DNA of 34,654 nucleotides from Deltaproteobacteria bacterium (GTDB lineage Bacteria > Desulfobacterota > Deferrimicrobia > J040): the NCBI GenBank assembly GCA_011773515.1, contig WVXK01000007.1, positions 66,404 through 101,057 of the forward strand. The letters run 5' to 3'. The position numbers were made by a program, and so were the translations under genes. The notes beneath the pieces are model-generated. The model searched no databases. It worked only from the letters and a program-made list of their open reading frames with translations, and was not told the DNA's origin. This document shows, one piece after another, positions 8,722 to 17,028 of this stretch. The first letter of the stretch is position 1. Every line of letters begins with the position of its first letter.

Positions 8722-11136
8722 TCAATTTTTCAGTGCTTTCTCTCTCAGGAAGAATTCATCGAGTCGCCTGAACCAATCCTCCCGCTCTTCCGGGGTCTGG
8801 AAGAAATCGAACCTTCCCTGGGCTCGTTGCACGTTCATGAGGGCTATCATAAAGTCGGTCACGGCGTTTGCCGCCTGAAGGTCCGCCACGAGAGATGCGT
8901 TTTGGGCGTCTAGGAGCTCCAGGATACCCACCGCCCCCTGGGAGTAGGAGTCGGTGATTATCTCCAGGTTTTTCCGGGCGGCGACGGCTGCATCCCTGGA
9001 GAGCCTTATGCTCGTGTAGGATGCGCCAGCAACCTGGAGAGTCGCCCGTATGCGCTCCTCGACCCTCTCGACAGTGGCCATGCGGTCTAACCTGAGCCTT
9101 GCCAGCTCTTCCGTCGAGCGTTTGAGTTCAGCCCTCTTCGCGCCACCTTCCAACAGGGGAAACGTGGCCAGGACTGAGATGGTCCAGTCCGTGTCGTCCG
9201 CCCGGGGAAGGGATACCGGAAGCACTCCGGTGAGGGAAGGGTCCGATCCCTCGCCCTCTTCAGAAAGGATCTGTGTAACATCGGCCTGAAGAGAGAAGGT
9301 GGGGAGCCAGAAGGCCCGTTTCGCCGCGAGGAGGATTCTCTGCTCGGCGGCAATGGCCGCGTCGATGCTCCTTAGTTCCGGTGCCGCGAGGATGCCTTCC
9401 TGCACGACGAAATTCCGGAAGATGCCGAAATCGTCCGGGTTGTCCACGTAGTCGAACAGGCGTTCTTCGCTGATTATGAGTTCCGGGTCGTAGACGCTCG
9501 TTTCTTCAGTAACGACCTCCTCCTCGAGGGGCCGGTGCAGTAGCCGGTTCAGGGCGATTTCGCTCACCCTTCTCTGGGCTATAGCCTGGAGTACCTCGAT
9601 CCGGTCGTTTGCCAGCTCGCTTTCCCAGCGGTAGACGTCTGATGGGCCCGAGTATCCGATGATTTGTCGAAAACGGGCCAGTTCCAGGTTTGACTTCGTA
9701 ACCTTCAGGTTCTCCTCCTGAATGTCCTCGATCGTTATCGTCTTGAGAAGGTTCAGGTAGTTGAGGGAAGATTCGAGCGTGATGTCGAGCCGGAGCCGCT
9801 CGCGCTCCTCTTCCCGGCTCATCTGGACGCTGCGCGAGACGCCGAAGTTCGACCAGGCATCATCGGAGTAGATGAGCTGGGTGAGCGTCGCGGAACCGGC
9901 AAGGGTCCGTTCAGCCCGGGTCCCGAGGCTCGCCCTGGCCTGGTCGTCGTCTATGACGGCGCCGACCGCAGATATTTCCACCTGCGGGAAGAGGACGGAC
10001 TTTGCTATTCTCACCTCCTGTCTCCCGGCAGCCACCTCCCTGTCTGAGGCAGCGAGGTCGAGGTTTGCCTCGACCGCTTCGTTCACGGCAGCCGAAAGGG
10101 AGATCTTTCTCGCTCCTTCCGGGACCTTCTCATTGATGCGTTCTGCCTCGATGAGCACATCGAAGGGAGGTGAGTAACCGATCGCCCTTGCAGTTGCCAT
10201 GTTTATGGTCAGGTTCTGCCCGTAAAGGAGACCTACCTGAAAGGTTCCGGGATCTTCTCCTATGAGGATCCGCTGCACGTTGAGGGCAACCCTGCGGGCG
10301 AGGCGGGTAAAGTCCGAAGAGGGTGATACGGATGCGAGTATTCCCTCTTCCACCTCCTGCCTCCCGTAGAGCGAGAAAGTGGGTAGCCGCTTTTCGATCA
10401 GGCCGGCAACGAGCCGTTTGAATTCTGAAGGCGTGAACCTGACGAGAGAGGCCAGGAAGACTGCCTCCGTTTCGGGGGACAGGGATTTGAGGACGTGGTC
10501 GGCCGAATCCGTTACGGGGATCAACGAGAGCTCTGCCTGGTTTTCCCTCCCGATCTTTTTCGCCTCTTCTGCGATTCGGGGGAATGTTTCAAGGAGAAGG
10601 CGGTCTGCGATCACGGAAAGTCGGGTAAAGGGGACCATCCTGTGGAATATTTTGATGTCCCTCCCCGCTTTTTTGAAAGAGGTAATGTAGGAGAGGTTTT
10701 TCACACCGCTTGCGCCCCTCTCGAAAGGGAGGCCCTGCAACTCCACGTCTATGATGATTGGGGCAATGACGGGCTTGGGGAAAACCCTTCTCTGGCAGAT
10801 TTCATTGGATGAAATCGATCCCAGTGTAATGATGATATCCACATCGGGATCATCCAGCAGAGAATCGATGGCCCGGTTTATGCCCTCTTCGGTCCAGTCG
10901 GCGAAAACGTGCTTTTCCGGAGGGAATCTCACGTCGAATTCGGCTCTCGTTACCTCCAGTATCTCCCTCTTGAAAACGTCTGCACTAAGGTCGAGGCGGC
11001 CCGCAGGGGGGCCGTCACCGATGAAACCGATGGTTACCTCTCTTCGATCAGCAGAGAGTGCCTGCGGGTCGCCGCCGAAAAAGGTGACTGTCAGAATTAT
11101 CAGAAAGAATAAACCTCTACGCAACCGTGCTTTCAT
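8722..11136 (-). CDS. Fusion of ABC_sub_bind-type solute-binding domain and TolC-type outer-membrane channel
   Basis: 804 residues, almost twice a normal TolC. After a signal peptide (about 1-29), residues ~34-335 look like the periplasmic binding fold of the ABC_sub_bind family (PF04392): VTIGFIGD start, DIIITLGSISS, and the closing stretch INMATARAIGYSPPFDVLIEAERI, which parallels the usual NLKTAKALGxxIPPSLLxRADEVI ending. Residues ~345-795 are an outer-membrane efflux (TolC) domain with the two expected repeats, including ALNRLLHRP and GAVGILELLDAQNA segments. GGGGGG lies upstream of ATG 11136. It is the last gene of the efflux operon, 30 bases after the ion channel gene, and presumably is the exit duct for the RND pump. 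The binding domain's ligand is unknown. Confidence 0.85.
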   Translation of the reverse strand: MKARLRRGLFFLIILTVTFFGGDPQALSADRREVTIGFIGDGPPAGRLDLSADVFKREILEVTRAEFDVRFPPEKHVFADWTEEGINRAIDSLLDDPDVDIIITLGSISSNEICQRRVFPKPVIAPIIIDVELQGLPFERGASGVKNLSYITSFKKAGRDIKIFHRMVPFTRLSVIADRLLLETFPRIAEEAKKIGRENQAELSLIPVTDSADHVLKSLSPETEAVFLASLVRFTPSEFKRLVAGLIEKRLPTFSLYGRQEVEEGILASVSPSSDFTRLARRVALNVQRILIGEDPGTFQVGLLYGQNLTINMATARAIGYSPPFDVLIEAERINEKVPEGARKISLSAAVNEAVEANLDLAASDREVAAGRQEVRIAKSVLFPQVEISAVGAVIDDDQARASLGTRAERTLAGSATLTQLIYSDDAWSNFGVSRSVQMSREEERERLRLDITLESSLNYLNLLKTITIEDIQEENLKVTKSNLELARFRQIIGYSGPSDVYRWESELANDRIEVLQAIAQRRVSEIALNRLLHRPLEEEVVTEETSVYDPELIISEERLFDYVDNPDDFGIFRNFVVQEGILAAPELRSIDAAIAAEQRILLAAKRAFWLPTFSLQADVTQILSEEGEGSDPSLTGVLPVSLPRADDTDWTISVLATFPLLEGGAKRAELKRSTEELARLRLDRMATVERVEERIRATLQVAGASYTSIRLSRDAAVAARKNLEIITDSYSQGAVGILELLDAQNASLVADLQAANAVTDFMIALMNVQRAQGRFDFFQTPEEREDWFRRLDEFFLREKALKN

Positions 11137-11166
11137 GGTTTCCCCCCGTTATGGTCTTGCAGGTAT

Positions 11167-11859
11167 CTATCCACTATTTGGATCCTTCCTGCCGGAATAA
11201 GCGATGTGGAGCCCCACGAGCCGGGCGACCAGGACGGCCAGGTACATCTGGCCGACGATGGCTTCGAGGGATGCGAATGACCTCGCTGCCCTGGTGGCGG
11301 GGGTTATGTCCCCGTACCCCAGAGTGGTGAGGGTAATGTAGCTGTAGTATACGAATACCGATATTGGTGATCCACCCACCGAATATCCCCTGAAATCTTC
11401 GGGGCTGCCGGGGAGGTTGTTGAAGGAGCCGGGGTTCAGAGTCTCCAGCAGAGAATAGGCCATGGCCCAGATCAGTCCGATAAAGAGGAAGACGCAGAAG
11501 GCCCCGAATATCTTGTCGATCGTAACCTGCTCGTCTTTCAACACGTCCTTCAAAATAATTACCCCGGTGGTCATAAAAAAGACCAGATATGAACCGATGG
11601 AAATAGCGCCGAGAAATATCATTTTCGTCACGTAGGCGGCGATAAACGCACCAATGGCGGCGAAAAAGAGAAGAAGGGTTGCCACAAAGAGCTTCCTGTT
11701 TTCATGCACGGCGAAAACGGTCGACAGGAGGATTGCGAAGATGAATATATCCAGTATGGAAAGCCCCACGGCGCGTTTCGGCAGGAAGGGGTTCAGGATG
11801 AAGAGAGATATAAGTGACACGAAGAGGAAAGTATATCTCCCCTTGATAAACGGCTGCAT
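11167..11859 (-). CDS. Six-TM potassium-channel-like protein
   Basis: Inner-membrane ion channel. Six hydrophobic segments can be marked (about residues 10-27, 34-51, 57-78, 81-104, 117-138 and 198-219). Between the last two is a pore loop with the selectivity filter TLGYGD (about residues 179-184) followed by ITPATRAARS, the signature of K+-selective channels of the Ion_trans_2 group. There is no arginine-rich voltage-sensor helix and no C-terminal RCK/TrkA domain, so gating is unclear. The ATG at 11859 has AGGAGG eight bases upstream and is preferred to the adjacent TTG at 11862. It sits between the RND pump gene (51 bases upstream) and the TolC-fusion gene, all on one strand. Confidence 0.82.
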   Translation of the reverse strand: MQPFIKGRYTFLFVSLISLFILNPFLPKRAVGLSILDIFIFAILLSTVFAVHENRKLFVATLLLFFAAIGAFIAAYVTKMIFLGAISIGSYLVFFMTTGVIILKDVLKDEQVTIDKIFGAFCVFLFIGLIWAMAYSLLETLNPGSFNNLPGSPEDFRGYSVGGSPISVFVYYSYITLTTLGYGDITPATRAARSFASLEAIVGQMYLAVLVARLVGLHIAYSGRKDPNSG

Positions 11860-11910
11860 CAACGGGCCCTCCTGCGAGTGTTCACGGGAAGTCTCCCGGG
11901 ACAGGGTCGA

Positions 11911-14900
11911 TCATTTTTCCTCCTCCTGATACCGGAAGCCCTTGAAGCTGACCCGGAAGAAGAGCGAATAGAGCACGGGAACGAAACCGAGGGTCAGGAC
12001 CGTGGCGAAGATGAGCCCGAAGATAATGGAGATCGCCATGGGTTCCCACATTGGGCCTCCGCCGAACCAGAGGGGAATCAACCCCCCCACCGTGGTTGCA
12101 ACGGTCAGCAGAATAGGGCGGAGCCGCTGCTGGGCGGACGCCACGATTGCCTGTGCCGGCTCCAGGCCCTTCTCCTCGATCTCGATCCTGATGCGATCCA
12201 GAAGGACGATGGCGTTGTTGATGACAATCCCGGCCAGGGATATAACCCCGAGGAGCGTCATGAAGCCGAAGTATGACCTGGTCACCAGGAGGCCGATTGC
12301 GACGCCGATGAGTCCGAGAGGGATGGTGAGAAGGATGATGAGCGGTTTTCGTATCGAGTTGAACTGGCCCACGAGTAGAAGGACGATGACCAGTCCCGCG
12401 ATTGGCAGTTTGGCGCCGATCGCCGCGTTGGCATCATCGGACTTTTCGTTTTCCCCGCCCATCTCGTACTTGTAGCCGATGTCCCACTTCGCGCTTTCCC
12501 CCCTGAGCCACTCGTCGATCGCTTTGGATATGGCTATGGCGTTTGCACCCCTTGAGACGTTCGACTCGACGGTAACCGTTCGCAGGCGGTCCCTGCGCAG
12601 GATCTTCGACGGCTGCCAGGACATCTCGATATCGGCGACCTGTTTCAGGGGCACCGATTTCCCCGTGGTTTGGACGTAGATATTGTGGCTCTCGAGCTTG
12701 CCGATGTCTTTCCTGTCAGCGGCGACCGACCGGAGGGTGATGGGTATCACCTCGTCTTCCTCGCGGTAATCGGTCGTCTCCAGTCCCGAAAGGATCGTCT
12801 GGAGGGAAACGGCCACGTCGCGGCTGGTGAGTCCTGCCCGGAGGGCACGTGGCTGATTGACTTTCACGAGCAGCTTCTTGGTTCGCTGTCCCCAGTCGTC
12901 GGAGATGCCGATCGATCCCGGGATGGTGGCGAGTTTTTCCTTCACCCTGTCGACGATACCGAAGAGAACGTCGTTTTCCCTTCCCGAGACCCTGACCTCG
13001 ATGGGATTTTTTGCAGGCGGGCCGAGCTTGAGCAGGGCGGTGGTCGTTCTGACATCGGGAAACTTCTGGAAGCAGAATGAATCCAGCTTCGGTATGATCT
13101 CGTCCGATATGATTTCACGCGATGTCCCGTTTATCAGGAGGTAGGCGTACTCGGGACTCGGGGGCTCGGGTGAGTAGGGGAGTTCGTAGCGCGGTGCACC
13201 CTTCCCTATGAAACTTATCCAGTCCGTTACCCCCTCCCTGCCCGCCTCCTTGTCTGCCGCGAGTTGATTCTTCAGATATTCTTCGATCTTAAAAACGACA
13301 GCCTCCGTTTTTTCAAGGGGCGTGCCGGTGGGCAGTGTCAGCTCCAGGTAGAAGATGGTCTTGTCTCCCGGAGGGAAGAACAGTTTCGGTATGAACTTGA
13401 AGCCGTAAATGGAAATGGTGAAGATGGCGACCGTGAGAGCCGCCGTTACGAGGGGGTTCCGAAGGATAAACAGGAGAAAACCACGGTAGGTTCGGTAAAA
13501 CCTTGAGTCGAAGTTCCCATCTCCCGGATTGGCCTTCACCTTGAGGAAGTTGACGCAGAAAAGGGGCGTCATGGTGAGGGAGAGGATCCAGGAGGAGAGG
13601 AGAGTAATGGTTACCACCATGAAGATTGAGGCAGTGTACTCGCCGACGGCAGCTTCGGCGAGAAATATGGGCGAAAAAGCGGCTGCCGTCGTAAGAGATG
13701 AGGTAAGGAGCGGGATGCGCAGTTCGTTTGCCGAATCGATGGCGGCCTCTGCGGGTTTTTTCCCGCCGGCCATCTGCACCATGATCGACTCGGACATGAC
13801 GATTGCGTTGTCAACGAGCATTCCAAGGGCGATGATAAGGGAGGCGAGAGACATCTGATCCAGGCCGATATCGAAGAAGGACATGACGAAAATAGCCGAG
13901 ATCATCGCCATGGGGATGAGGCTGGCCACGATCAGGCCTGTTCTCAGGCCCAGAAACAGCATCATCACGGCCAGGACTATTCCGATCGCCTGAAGGAGGC
14001 TTCCCGCAAAATCATCAATCTTCTTTCCCACCCACTGCGGCTGAAAGTAGACAATGTCGAAATCTACGCCGGTGGGATATGAGCTCTTGAACAGCTCGAT
14101 CTGGGCCTTGACCTGTTCCCCCAGCCTGATGGTGTTTCCCCCCTCGCGCAGGTTTATGGCGATGGCGAGGGCGGGTATATCCCGGTATCGCGTTTTTGAA
14201 GTCGGGGGATCGATGTATCCCCGGTAGATCTCTGCAAGGTCGTCCAGAAAGAGAAGGTCGCTGCGGCCGGGAAGCTTGATGACCGTGCGCCTCAGGTCCT
14301 CGACGGAATCGAAGTTTCCCGAGGGTTCGAGGATGATCTGCTCGTCCTCCGTGAAAATTTCCCCGCCGGGAATGATGATGTTCCTCGACGTGAGAATCTG
14401 CTCCAGCTGAAGGGGAGAGAGGCCGAGCTCCGCCAGGCGGGCATTGTTGTATTCGACGAAAACACGCTCTTCCTGGATTCCGTGAATGTCGACCTTCGCA
14501 ACGTCTTCCAGAAAGAGAAGCTCGCTTCGAACATCATCGGCTATCTTCTTGAGTTCTGCGTAGGTGTATCCCTCCCCGGTTATTGCCATGACGATCCCGA
14601 AGACGTCTCCGAACTCGTCGTTCACGATAGGCCCGATTACCTCGTCTGGAAGATCGGGTTTTGTGCTTTCCGCCTTCCTTCTCAGGTCGTCCCAGATGGG
14701 ACGCATCTCCATGTAGCTCTCCTTTATGTTGACGTTGATGATCGAGATGCCGGTCTTGGATTCGCTGTCTATAAAATCGAGTTCGGGGATCTGCTGGATG
14801 ATCTTTTCGAGCTTGTCCGTCACGAGCTGCTCGACCCGTTCGGGGCTCGCCCCGGGAAAGACGGTCGTCACCTGTGCTGTCCGGATTATGAATCCGGGAT

Positions 14901-15003
14901 CTTCGGCGCGGGGCATTTTCATGTAGGTCATGATTCCCGCGGCGGCGACCACCAGGAGGGCCATGATGGTCACGATTTTCTTTTCGATGGCGAAACGGGT
15001 CAT
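11911..15003 (-). CDS. RND-family efflux pump permease
   Basis: Inner-membrane proton-driven pump of the AcrB/RND superfamily, 1030 residues. The expected plan is visible: an N-terminal helix, a large periplasmic loop (~35-335), a helix bundle (~335-525), a second periplasmic loop and a C-terminal helix bundle. In the fourth helix the sequence ALGMLVDNAIVM carries Asp398, matching one proton-relay aspartate of AcrB, with Asn399 in place of the second; single-aspartate versions are common in other RND branches. The N-terminus (KKIVTIMALLVVAAAG, then MPRAEDPGF) resembles pumps for organic compounds rather than CusA-type metal pumps, but substrate is unknown. Its ATG overlaps the adaptor stop codon (ATGA), indicating coupled translation. 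Confidence 0.93.
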   Translation of the reverse strand: MTRFAIEKKIVTIMALLVVAAAGIMTYMKMPRAEDPGFIIRTAQVTTVFPGASPERVEQLVTDKLEKIIQQIPELDFIDSESKTGISIINVNIKESYMEMRPIWDDLRRKAESTKPDLPDEVIGPIVNDEFGDVFGIVMAITGEGYTYAELKKIADDVRSELLFLEDVAKVDIHGIQEERVFVEYNNARLAELGLSPLQLEQILTSRNIIIPGGEIFTEDEQIILEPSGNFDSVEDLRRTVIKLPGRSDLLFLDDLAEIYRGYIDPPTSKTRYRDIPALAIAINLREGGNTIRLGEQVKAQIELFKSSYPTGVDFDIVYFQPQWVGKKIDDFAGSLLQAIGIVLAVMMLFLGLRTGLIVASLIPMAMISAIFVMSFFDIGLDQMSLASLIIALGMLVDNAIVMSESIMVQMAGGKKPAEAAIDSANELRIPLLTSSLTTAAAFSPIFLAEAAVGEYTASIFMVVTITLLSSWILSLTMTPLFCVNFLKVKANPGDGNFDSRFYRTYRGFLLFILRNPLVTAALTVAIFTISIYGFKFIPKLFFPPGDKTIFYLELTLPTGTPLEKTEAVVFKIEEYLKNQLAADKEAGREGVTDWISFIGKGAPRYELPYSPEPPSPEYAYLLINGTSREIISDEIIPKLDSFCFQKFPDVRTTTALLKLGPPAKNPIEVRVSGRENDVLFGIVDRVKEKLATIPGSIGISDDWGQRTKKLLVKVNQPRALRAGLTSRDVAVSLQTILSGLETTDYREEDEVIPITLRSVAADRKDIGKLESHNIYVQTTGKSVPLKQVADIEMSWQPSKILRRDRLRTVTVESNVSRGANAIAISKAIDEWLRGESAKWDIGYKYEMGGENEKSDDANAAIGAKLPIAGLVIVLLLVGQFNSIRKPLIILLTIPLGLIGVAIGLLVTRSYFGFMTLLGVISLAGIVINNAIVLLDRIRIEIEEKGLEPAQAIVASAQQRLRPILLTVATTVGGLIPLWFGGGPMWEPMAISIIFGLIFATVLTLGFVPVLYSLFFRVSFKGFRYQEEEK

Positions 15004-16112
15004 GGTTGTTCCTTGGCCTCTGCTTTTTCCGGGACTCTCACCTTCTGCCCGTCCAGAATTTTACTCACTCCGGCGATGACGACGAGGTCGCCGTCCAAGA
15101 GCCCTTCCCTGACCTCAATGCCTTCCGATGTGAGTTCCCCAACCGTAACCGGTCTCTTTTTGACTGTTCCGAAGCCAGACCCGTCTGATTCGACGATGAA
15201 GAGAAACTTTCCTTCCTGGTCTTCTCCTACGGCTACCGGAGGGACGATGAATCTTTTTTTCGCCTGGAACCGGAACGTTACCTCTGCAGCCATGCCCGGT
15301 CGCAGATTGGGATCCGAACTATCCAGTTCGACGGTAACCGGGAAGGTGGTGGAGAGCTTTTCGGGGGATATGCCGACTTTCGTGACCGTGGCTTCGAAAT
15401 CTTTTCCCTCGAGCGCATCGAACCGGACGGTTACCCTGTGTCCCCTGTTTATTTCGGCGATGAGGATTTCGGGTATGGCCACCTGTACCTCAGGCTTCCT
15501 TCCCGATGTGAGGGTGACGATTGTTTTTCCTGCCCCCACGTTTTCGTTCACCTCCGTGTCTTCCGAGGAGATCCATCCGCTAACGGGCGCGGTGAGTTTC
15601 GTGTAGCTGAGTTGTAGCTTCGCAAGTTCGAGCTGTTTCTCGAAGGAGCCCACCTGTGCCTGTGTCGATTCTGCCTGTGCCCGGGCTATGTCCAGGTCGC
15701 TGAGGGAGGCATTGTCGCTCTCGTAGAGAAGCCGCACACGCTCGTAGTTTGCCGCGGCGTTCCTCGCTTCCGCCCGTGCCCGGGTGAGGGCTGCGTCTGC
15801 CTCCTGGACCTGGAGGATATAGTCTTTCGGGTCAAGCTCGGCGATGAGCTGTCCCTCCGTTACGTTGTCTCCCAGTTTTACCGGCCGGCTGATCATCGTT
15901 CCGTTTACTTTGAAGCTCAGCTTGGCCTCGAATGGAGCCTGGGCGGTGCCGGCGAAGGATCGCAGGCGGTCGATTCCGGTTGAAAAAACCTGCGTGTAGC
16001 GTATGGGCCTGATAATCTCCTCGGATACCTGCTCTTTCTTCCCGCAGGAAAACGACAGGAGTACGGCGATCATAACCAGGATAGCATTGACGAAAAGCTG
16101 CCTCTTTTCCAT
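15000..16112 (-). CDS. RND efflux periplasmic adaptor (membrane fusion) lipoprotein
   Basis: Membrane fusion protein linking the RND pump to its outer-membrane duct. From ATG 16112 (AGGGAG upstream) it has 370 residues and a lipoprotein signal ending FSC with Cys23; an upstream in-frame ATG at 16172 lacks a ribosome site and would hide the signal peptide. Domains in order: a first half lipoyl/barrel-sandwich motif near LRSFAGTAQAPFEAKLSFKVNGTM and KLGDNVTEGQLIAELDPKDY, a coiled-coil hairpin (~90-160), the second half-lipoyl (LTAPVSGWISSEDTEVNENVG region), then beta-barrel and membrane-proximal domains (AEVTFRF, then GVSKILDGQKV). The stop overlaps the pump start by four bases. It is the first gene of the operon. 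Confidence 0.92.
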   Translation of the reverse strand: MEKRQLFVNAILVMIAVLLSFSCGKKEQVSEEIIRPIRYTQVFSTGIDRLRSFAGTAQAPFEAKLSFKVNGTMISRPVKLGDNVTEGQLIAELDPKDYILQVQEADAALTRARAEARNAAANYERVRLLYESDNASLSDLDIARAQAESTQAQVGSFEKQLELAKLQLSYTKLTAPVSGWISSEDTEVNENVGAGKTIVTLTSGRKPEVQVAIPEILIAEINRGHRVTVRFDALEGKDFEATVTKVGISPEKLSTTFPVTVELDSSDPNLRPGMAAEVTFRFQAKKRFIVPPVAVGEDQEGKFLFIVESDGSGFGTVKKRPVTVGELTSEGIEVREGLLDGDLVVIAGVSKILDGQKVRVPEKAEAKEQP

Positions 16113-16219
16113 GGGTTCTCCCTGCTCATTATTAGTCCGGGTTTTACACCGACAGGTCAATGAAGGCCTCAAACGAAACTGATGCTCGAGGCTCCCCTTT
16201 CATTAGAAAGTGTTTTTTC

Positions 16220-16248
16220 ATTTTATTTGATGCAAAATTATTGAACAA
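16220..16248 (-). promoter_or_regulatory. Candidate sigma-70 promoter of the efflux operon
   Basis: Read on the minus strand: TTGTTC (16248-16243), a 17-base spacer, and TAAAAT (16225-16220), five of six matches to the -10 consensus. It would start transcription about 100 bases before the adaptor ATG at 16112. The surroundings are AT-rich and lie directly after the end of the SRAP gene. Confidence 0.45.
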
Positions 16249-16270
16249 GAAACAATGTTTATGATTTTAC

Positions 16271-16942
16271 TCATTCCGTTTCCCGTTGGATGCACTGGGG
16301 GGAATTGTTCTTCGGAGAGTTTACGAAGCGGGATACGTCGTGATACTCCATGAGCTCCGACGGGTAGGGACCGAGGAGTTCCGTGAGATATCTTTCGCCT
16401 TCACTGGTCGGATCGAGCCAGAGATCCCTGCTCTTTTTTGCGATGATAACGGGCATCCGGTCGTGCACCGGCCTGAGCAGATCGTTTGCCTCAGTCGTTA
16501 TGATGGTGCAGGTCCGTATCTCCTCCCCCCCGGGGGATCTCCATGAATCGAAGAGCCCGGCGATGCCGAATGGCCGCCTGGATTTCAGGAATACGTAGAC
16601 GGGGACCTTTCCCGCCCCCTCTTTCCGCCACTCGTAGAAGCCGTCGGCGGCAATGAGGCATCGCTGCCTCCTGAAGGGGGTCCTGAAGCTCGGCTTTTCC
16701 GCAACCGTCTCTCCCCGTGCGTTGATCATCCTGCTGCCCATACGGGGGTCTTTTGCCCAGAAAGGGATGAGCCCCCACCTGAACGTGGCGAGTTCGTTTC
16801 CATCCCCGCCGCTTACCACTGCCGCCACGTCCTGTCCGGGGGCGATGTTGTAGCTCGGCTGGAGGTCGAGGGTGGTTTGAGCGATGGCGAACTCGCTCTC
16901 AAGGGCGGAAACGGTGCTGAACAGGGCGAAACGCCCGCACAT
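16271..16942 (-). CDS. yedK: SRAP (YedK/HMCES) DNA-protein crosslink protein
   Basis: Member of the SOS response-associated peptidase family, which captures abasic sites in single-stranded DNA through a covalent bond to Cys2. The 223 residues begin MCGRF, giving the exposed Cys2. The other known catalytic positions are present: Asn74 in the NARGE motif, Glu104 in GFYEW, and His160 in PVHDRMP, close to YedK Asn75, Glu105 and His160. Length is normal. GGAGG seven bases upstream supports the start. It is transcribed on the same strand as, and just upstream of, the efflux operon, but that operon appears to have its own promoter. No LexA-type box was recognised upstream. Confidence 0.93.
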   Translation of the reverse strand: MCGRFALFSTVSALESEFAIAQTTLDLQPSYNIAPGQDVAAVVSGGDGNELATFRWGLIPFWAKDPRMGSRMINARGETVAEKPSFRTPFRRQRCLIAADGFYEWRKEGAGKVPVYVFLKSRRPFGIAGLFDSWRSPGGEEIRTCTIITTEANDLLRPVHDRMPVIIAKKSRDLWLDPTSEGERYLTELLGPYPSELMEYHDVSRFVNSPKNNSPQCIQRETE

Positions 16943-17028
16943 CGGCGGCCTCCGGAGAAGACGTTATATTCGTCAATTACATTATTACTGCAATGTTTTC
17001 CGGAATTCACTCCCTTTGTTCCCGGTCA

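Noticed and set aside
11911-15003. RND pump as a CusA-type metal exporter
   Set aside because: The N-terminal region and the fourth-helix motif do not look like the heavy-metal branch, and no metal-binding companions are encoded nearby.
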